Shown: positions 6,149-9,037 of the stretch, one piece after another | Layout: each line of letters opens with the position of its first letter | How positions within the stretch are numbered: position 1 is the stretch's first letter | Assembly: GCA_017634255.1 (NCBI GenBank) | Contig: JAGBNT010000023.1 | Coordinates: 1-9,037, forward strand | Source: Lachnospiraceae bacterium | GTDB lineage: Bacteria > Bacillota_A > Clostridia > Lachnospirales > Lachnospiraceae | Reading direction: 5' to 3' | DNA length: 9,037 nt | Program-made: the position numbers and the translations under genes | The notes under the pieces: model-generated | The model's input: only the letters and a program-made list of their open reading frames with translations | Told to the model about the DNA's origin: nothing | Database searches by the model: none

Positions 6149-8086
6149 AAAAAACACAATTTAGTGTTTGGGTTTCTGTTTGTTGTACTTATTGTCATAT
6201 CTGTTGCATTAACTTTAATAGCTGCAAGAAATGATCTAAAGCAGCTCCTTGACGGGGAAGCTTATAGTGAGGAGGCTTCCCCGGAAAGCGGCATAGAGGC
6301 TGGAGCTATAGAAGGCGGTCTTTTTGACGGCATTTTATGCAGTGTGAACGGGAAAAACTCGGTTATAAGCCTGTCCTGCTTTACGAATGAAAGGGAGCAG
6401 CATTTCATCTTTCTGCCCTCGATAGCTGATACTCAGCAATCCTATATTTCAATCCCGGACAACATGAGCATTGCCTTTCGTGACGAAGAGGGCAACCGTT
6501 TTACCTTAAAAGACGGGGACAGTATTCTGCCGCTGCAGGTGGATAGAGCCTATGGAGCGGCTTTCGTGCATCCGGGAGGAGAGAGCGAACCGGAGGAGTT
6601 TTTCATGGTCACTAGGGCAAGGGGACTGCCCTCGATCTTTGTCTATACCGACTCGGGAAATTTCAATGCGATAAACAATGACAAGGAGCACTTAGAGCCG
6701 GGGAGCATCCTTATCTTTAACGGAGAGGGAGAATTGGACTATTCAGGCTCCCTAGAATATATAAAGGGGCACGGAAACCAGAGCTGGCTTCGGGATAAGA
6801 AGTCCTATAATATCGTTTTGAGCAGGGAAGCCTCGCTTCTCGGGATGCCGAAATCCGAAAAATGGGTGCTTCTTTCCAATGTTATGGACTTATCAAATAT
6901 AAGAAACTCACTTGCCTTTTATATGTCCGAAAATACGGGCTTTAAATATACTCCGAGGCAGGAATATGCCGAGGTCTATCTTAACGGCAATTACAACGGG
7001 CTGTATCAGCTTATGGAGAAGGTCTCGGTAGGCAGCGGAAGGATAGAGATAAACGACCTCAATCTGGATAATACCATGGTCAATAAGGCGGAGATATATA
7101 ATTACCGCCATATTTCAGGTGCCGTTTCGAAGGGAGGATGCATATGCGACGGCTATGAGCTGGCGGGAAACCCTCCCGATATCACCGGAGGCTATATTAT
7201 CGAGCGGGATTACGGAGAGAAGTTTGATTTTGAAGTAAGTAAATTTACTACGCCTTTAGGGGACAGATATGTTTTAAAGGCGCCGAAATATGCCTCCATC
7301 GAGGAGACACAATATATAGCGGACCGGTTCGCTGAGCTCGAAAGACGCGCAAGAAATGGGGAGGATATAGAGGATATAGCGGATATAAAGAGCTTTGCAG
7401 ATAAATATCTCCTTGAGGAATTTGTGAAAAATGACGGGGCGCAGAGGACCAGCGCATTTTTCTACAAGGATTCGGACAAAACAGATCCCCATATCTATGC
7501 GGGACCGGTATGGGACTATGACAAGTCAATGAACGCCGATGGCTCCTCCTTTCCGGACTGCAACAGGTTCCTTTCCTATTTTACCTGGTACCGTAACCAT
7601 ACAATGCTGTTTCATGATCTTATATTCAATAATGAGCGGTTTATGGAAATGGTGGTGTCAGAGTACAGGGACAATTTTGAACCGATGATAAGAAAGCTCA
7701 TCGAGGAAAAAAAGGTAGATGCGCTTATTGACAGGATAAAGGACGACGACGATATGGATTCTACGAGGTGGGATTATTCCCCGACTACTGGAGAGTATGA
7801 AAGGGAGCGTATCAACACCTTTATGTCCGAAAGGAAGGAGTTTTTTGACGAGCTGTTTTTAGAGGGGAAATATAAGAAGCTTTGCAGGGTTACGATTGTG
7901 GATTCAATGGTTAACGCCAATACGATATTAGGCATCATAGAGGGTGAGAAGCTGGACTTTGACCCCGAACCCCGCAATAAGGGGGATTTTGAGCGCTGGT
8001 ACAACGTCGATACGGGTGAGAGTGTGGACAAAGACACTGTTATCAACAGGGATATGACCATACTGGATCAATATAGCGAGGAGTGA
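6146..8086 (+). CDS. Membrane-anchored CotH-family atypical kinase
   Basis: The 646-residue protein starts with an uncleaved-looking signal anchor (MKKHN, hydrophobic 6-26, then charged residues), so the bulk is probably outside the membrane. Residues about 30-200 form a poorly conserved extracytoplasmic region. The CotH kinase fold follows. It shows GHGNQSWLRDKKSYNIVLS (208-226), LLGMPKSEKWVLLSNVMDLS (231-250), IRNSLAFYMS (252-261), YAEVYLNGNYNGLYQLMEKV (274-293), GGYIIERD (348-355), FVKNDGAQRTSAFFYKD (426-442) and GPVWDYDKSMN (453-463). The last carries the acidic residues expected at the metal/catalytic site. B. subtilis CotH phosphorylates spore-coat proteins, and fungal CotH proteins are invasins. 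The target here is unknown. Residues about 581-643 resemble one Flg_new (Listeria-Bacteroides) repeat, ending FERWYNVDTGESVDKDT and a DMTILDQY strand. The start leaves only 3 nt after the hydrolase gene, implying a shared job at the cell surface. Confidence 0.88.
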   Translation: MKKHNLVFGFLFVVLIVISVALTLIAARNDLKQLLDGEAYSEEASPESGIEAGAIEGGLFDGILCSVNGKNSVISLSCFTNEREQHFIFLPSIADTQQSYISIPDNMSIAFRDEEGNRFTLKDGDSILPLQVDRAYGAAFVHPGGESEPEEFFMVTRARGLPSIFVYTDSGNFNAINNDKEHLEPGSILIFNGEGELDYSGSLEYIKGHGNQSWLRDKKSYNIVLSREASLLGMPKSEKWVLLSNVMDLSNIRNSLAFYMSENTGFKYTPRQEYAEVYLNGNYNGLYQLMEKVSVGSGRIEINDLNLDNTMVNKAEIYNYRHISGAVSKGGCICDGYELAGNPPDITGGYIIERDYGEKFDFEVSKFTTPLGDRYVLKAPKYASIEETQYIADRFAELERRARNGEDIEDIADIKSFADKYLLEEFVKNDGAQRTSAFFYKDSDKTDPHIYAGPVWDYDKSMNADGSSFPDCNRFLSYFTWYRNHTMLFHDLIFNNERFMEMVVSEYRDNFEPMIRKLIEEKKVDALIDRIKDDDDMDSTRWDYSPTTGEYERERINTFMSERKEFFDELFLEGKYKKLCRVTIVDSMVNANTILGIIEGEKLDFDPEPRNKGDFERWYNVDTGESVDKDTVINRDMTILDQYSEE

Positions 8087-8109
8087 GGTTAAGGAGTAGG
8101 TTAAGGGGT
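8086..8109 (+). repeat. 12-nt tandem repeat after the CotH-family gene
   Basis: AGGTTAAGGAGT (8086-8097) is followed directly by AGGTTAAGGGGT (8098-8109), matching at 11 of 12 positions. It starts at the last base of the CotH stop codon and ends 12 nt before the -35 box of the rpsO promoter. It could be a direct-repeat binding site or a small duplication. Confidence 0.6.
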
Positions 8110-8191
8110 ATCACAAAGCGCTTGACGCATAGGGCAACAAGTAGTATAGTTTATCAGTACGTGCCTTTGCTCAGTTGTCCATACTCCTTAA
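8089..8191 (+). repeat. 10-nt inverted repeat flanking the rpsO promoter
   Basis: TTAAGGAGTA (8089-8098) is the exact reverse complement of TACTCCTTAA (8182-8191), with 83 nt between the arms that include the whole rpsO promoter. Only transcripts reading through from the CotH gene would carry both arms; those starting at the promoter carry only the right arm. Confidence 0.55.
8122..8150 (+). promoter_or_regulatory. Sigma-A-type promoter for rpsO
   Basis: TTGACG (8122-8127) and TATAGT (8145-8150) match the -35 and -10 consensus at five of six positions each and are separated by the ideal 17 nt. Transcription would begin near 8156-8157, giving a leader of about 120 nt. No terminator is visible between the CotH stop and this promoter, so rpsO probably also receives read-through. 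Confidence 0.82.
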
Positions 8192-8277
8192 GGGACTTAT
8201 CCTTACGGCAGCCTGGTGAACGGCGGAAATTGCGGCGCATGAATAAACGCCGTCTTTAATCTGAAAGGAGAATTGAA
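8156..8277 (+). promoter_or_regulatory. Structured rpsO leader, candidate S15 autoregulatory element
   Basis: The leader holds several possible helices. TGCC (8162-8165) can pair with GGCA (8207-8210), enclosing GTCC/GGAC (8177-8180/8193-8196) or alternatively TAAGG/CCTTA (8189-8193/8201-8205). Near the gene, CGCCGT (8248-8253) can pair with either ACGGCG (8220-8225) or CGGCG (8233-8237), so two helices compete. The ribosome binding site AAAGGAG (8264-8270) is 7 nt before ATG and 10 nt after this switch-like stem. S15 is known to repress its own mRNA through leader structures that differ among phyla, so autoregulation is a reasonable inference. I did not identify a specific S15-binding motif. 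Confidence 0.45.
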
Positions 8278-8544
8278 ATGATCACAACAGAAAAGAAAGC
8301 AGAGCTTATCAAGACCTACGGCATGAAGGAGGGAGACACAGGCTCACCCGAGGTTCAGGTAGCTATCCTTACAGAGAGAATCAAGGAGCTCACAGAGCAC
8401 TTAAAGGTCAATAAGCTGGACCATCATTCAAGAAGGGGACTTCTTAAGATGGTTGGTAAAAGAAGAGGACTTTTACAGTATCTTAAGAAAAAGGACATCA
8501 ACAGATATCGTGCTATTATCGAAAAGCTTGGTATAAGGAAGTAA
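8278..8544 (+). CDS. rpsO: Small ribosomal subunit protein S15 (uS15)
   Basis: S15 is a primary 16S rRNA-binding protein of the central domain of the 30S subunit, at the helix 20-21-22 junction, and contributes to an intersubunit bridge. The 88-residue product is the standard length and has the family hallmarks [12 protein letters not shown] (18-29), the invariant [20 protein letters not shown] (47-66) and [11 protein letters not shown] (68-78), ending KLGIRK. The ATG at 8278 has a strong AAAGGAG at 7-nt spacing. Its own promoter and leader lie upstream and a strong terminator follows, so it can be a single-gene unit even though it sits in the usual place before pnp. Compared with its neighbours it uses more AGA and CTT/CTC and less rare-looking codons, consistent with high expression. 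Confidence 0.98.
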   Translation: MITTEKKAELIKTYGMKEGDTGSPEVQVAILTERIKELTEHLKVNKLDHHSRRGLLKMVGKRRGLLQYLKKKDINRYRAIIEKLGIRK

Positions 8545-8550
8545 TTGATT

Positions 8551-8583
8551 AAAGCGGGATAAAGTCATTTTATCCCGCTTTTT
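8551..8583 (+). terminator. Intrinsic terminator after rpsO
   Basis: AAAGCGGGATAAA (8551-8563) pairs perfectly with TTTATCCCGCTTT (8569-8581), a 13-bp stem with a 5-nt loop (GTCAT). The T-run continues to 8583. It starts 6 nt after the rpsO stop. The A-rich left side means it may also work, less strongly, on the opposite strand. Confidence 0.93.
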
Positions 8584-8600
8584 GCAGTATTACTAAGGAG

Positions 8601-8630
8601 CTGTTCATAAATAAATTTATTTTGTAACAG
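8601..8630. repeat. AT-rich interrupted palindrome upstream of pnp
   Basis: CTGTT (8601-8605) and AACAG (8626-8630) flank a perfect 14-nt palindrome AAATAAATTTATTT (8609-8622), with three unpaired positions on each side. All arms share one centre between 8615 and 8616. The symmetry suits an operator for a dimeric regulator or an RNA stem. It overlaps the only candidate pnp promoter. Confidence 0.5.
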
Positions 8631-8649
8631 ATCCTAAGATATTTATTAA
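8622..8649 (+). promoter_or_regulatory. Weak candidate pnp promoter
   Basis: TTGTAA (8622-8627) and TATTAA (8644-8649), spaced 16 nt, each match the sigma-A consensus at four of six positions. The strong terminator after rpsO means pnp needs either read-through or a promoter here, but the match is poor and the AT-rich context makes chance hits likely. Confidence 0.25.
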
Positions 8650-8653
8650 GATC

Positions 8654-8676
8654 GCCACATTCCGTGGCAGAAGGAG
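8654..8676 (+). promoter_or_regulatory. Hairpin next to the pnp ribosome binding site
   Basis: GCCAC (8654-8658) pairs with GTGGC (8664-8668) around the loop ATTCC. Two nucleotides later comes AAGGAG (8671-8676), 5 nt before the pnp ATG. A stable stem at this site could protect the mRNA 5' end or modulate ribosome access. In E. coli pnp represses itself through a leader stem, but whether that applies here is unknown. Confidence 0.4.
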
Positions 8677-8681
8677 AAGAA

Positions 8682-9037
8682 ATGGCAGAATACAAAACTT
8701 ACACAATGGAACTCGGAGGAAGGACGCTCTCTATCGATATAGGGCGTGTGGCTGCGCAGGCAAACGGAGCTGCCTTCATGCACTATGGAGACACCACCGT
8801 ACTCTGTACGGCTACGGCGTCTAAGGAGCCCAGGGAGGGCATAGACTTTTTCCCGCTTTCAGTGGAATTTGAGGAAAAATTCTATTCAGTGGGAAAGATG
8901 CCCGGCGGTTTCAACAAGAGGGAGGGAAAGGCTTCCGAAAACTCCATCCTTACCGCAAGGGTTATAGACCGTCCCATGAGACCTCTTTTTCCCAAGGATT
9001 ACAGGAACGATGTGACTCTGGATGCCCTCGTAATGGC
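8682..9037 (+). CDS. pnp: Polyribonucleotide nucleotidyltransferase (PNPase), 5' part only
   Basis: Translation from ATG 8682 stays open to the window edge: 118 full codons, about a sixth of the usual 700 residues. The N-terminus [19 protein letters not shown] is followed by [60 protein letters not shown] and [12 protein letters not shown]. This is the first RNase PH-like domain, including the conserved PGGFxKREG and RPxRPLFP segments. PNPase degrades RNA 3' to 5' by phosphorolysis, releasing nucleoside diphosphates, and works in mRNA turnover. The second PH domain and the KH and S1 domains lie beyond the window. AAGGAG at 5-nt spacing fixes the start. It follows rpsO, its usual neighbour, after a 137-nt gap with a terminator, a palindrome and a hairpin. 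Confidence 0.96.
   Translation, partial: MAEYKTYTMELGGRTLSIDIGRVAAQANGAAFMHYGDTTVLCTATASKEPREGIDFFPLSVEFEEKFYSVGKMPGGFNKREGKASENSILTARVIDRPMRPLFPKDYRNDVTLDALVM

Noticed and set aside
3225..8086. Envelope genes as a recent mobile element or prophage cargo
   Set aside because: No integrase, transposase, terminal repeats or target duplication are visible, and codon use is broadly like the neighbouring genes.

Overview
This window looks like a chromosomal segment from a Clostridia-type Bacillota, most likely a member of the Lachnospiraceae. That assignment rests on gene order, purine-rich AGGAG-type ribosome binding sites, heavy use of AGG and ATA codons at moderate GC, and the style of the SH3/NlpC-P60 and CotH proteins. 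It is inference, not a database match. Every gene lies on the + strand.

Layout. Positions 47-3183 hold a tightly packed translation and cofactor block: rbfA (ribosome maturation), a DHH/DHHA1 phosphoesterase of the NrnA type, truB (tRNA pseudouridine-55 synthase) and ribF (riboflavin kinase/FAD synthetase). Each gene overlaps the next. This is the conserved order that usually follows nusA-infB and usually continues into rpsO and pnp. Here rpsO (8278-8544) and the 5' end of pnp (8682 to the window edge) do follow, but about 4.9 kb of three envelope genes lies between ribF and rpsO. These encode a Na+/phosphate cotransporter with a C-terminal PhoU domain (3225-4886), a secreted double-SH3 NlpC/P60 cell-wall hydrolase (4883-6142) and a membrane-anchored CotH-family atypical kinase (6146-8086). 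The first two overlap by 4 nt (GTGA) and the last two are 3 nt apart, so they look translationally coupled. No terminator or clear promoter separates them from ribF.

Regulation. A strong sigma-70/sigma-A-like promoter (TTGACG-N17-TATAGT) sits between the CotH gene and rpsO. It is followed by a leader of about 120 nt with competing helices, a candidate S15 autoregulatory leader. A strong intrinsic terminator follows rpsO. The rpsO-pnp gap then holds an AT-rich interrupted palindrome and a small hairpin directly before the pnp ribosome binding site.

Most worth a second look: the apparent single-base lesion (or non-standard start) at the NrnA-truB junction, the envelope-gene insertion in a housekeeping operon, the CotH protein with its N-terminal anchor and C-terminal Flg_new-like repeat, and the repeats and leader structure around rpsO. 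I see no mobile element, CRISPR array, tRNA or rRNA.
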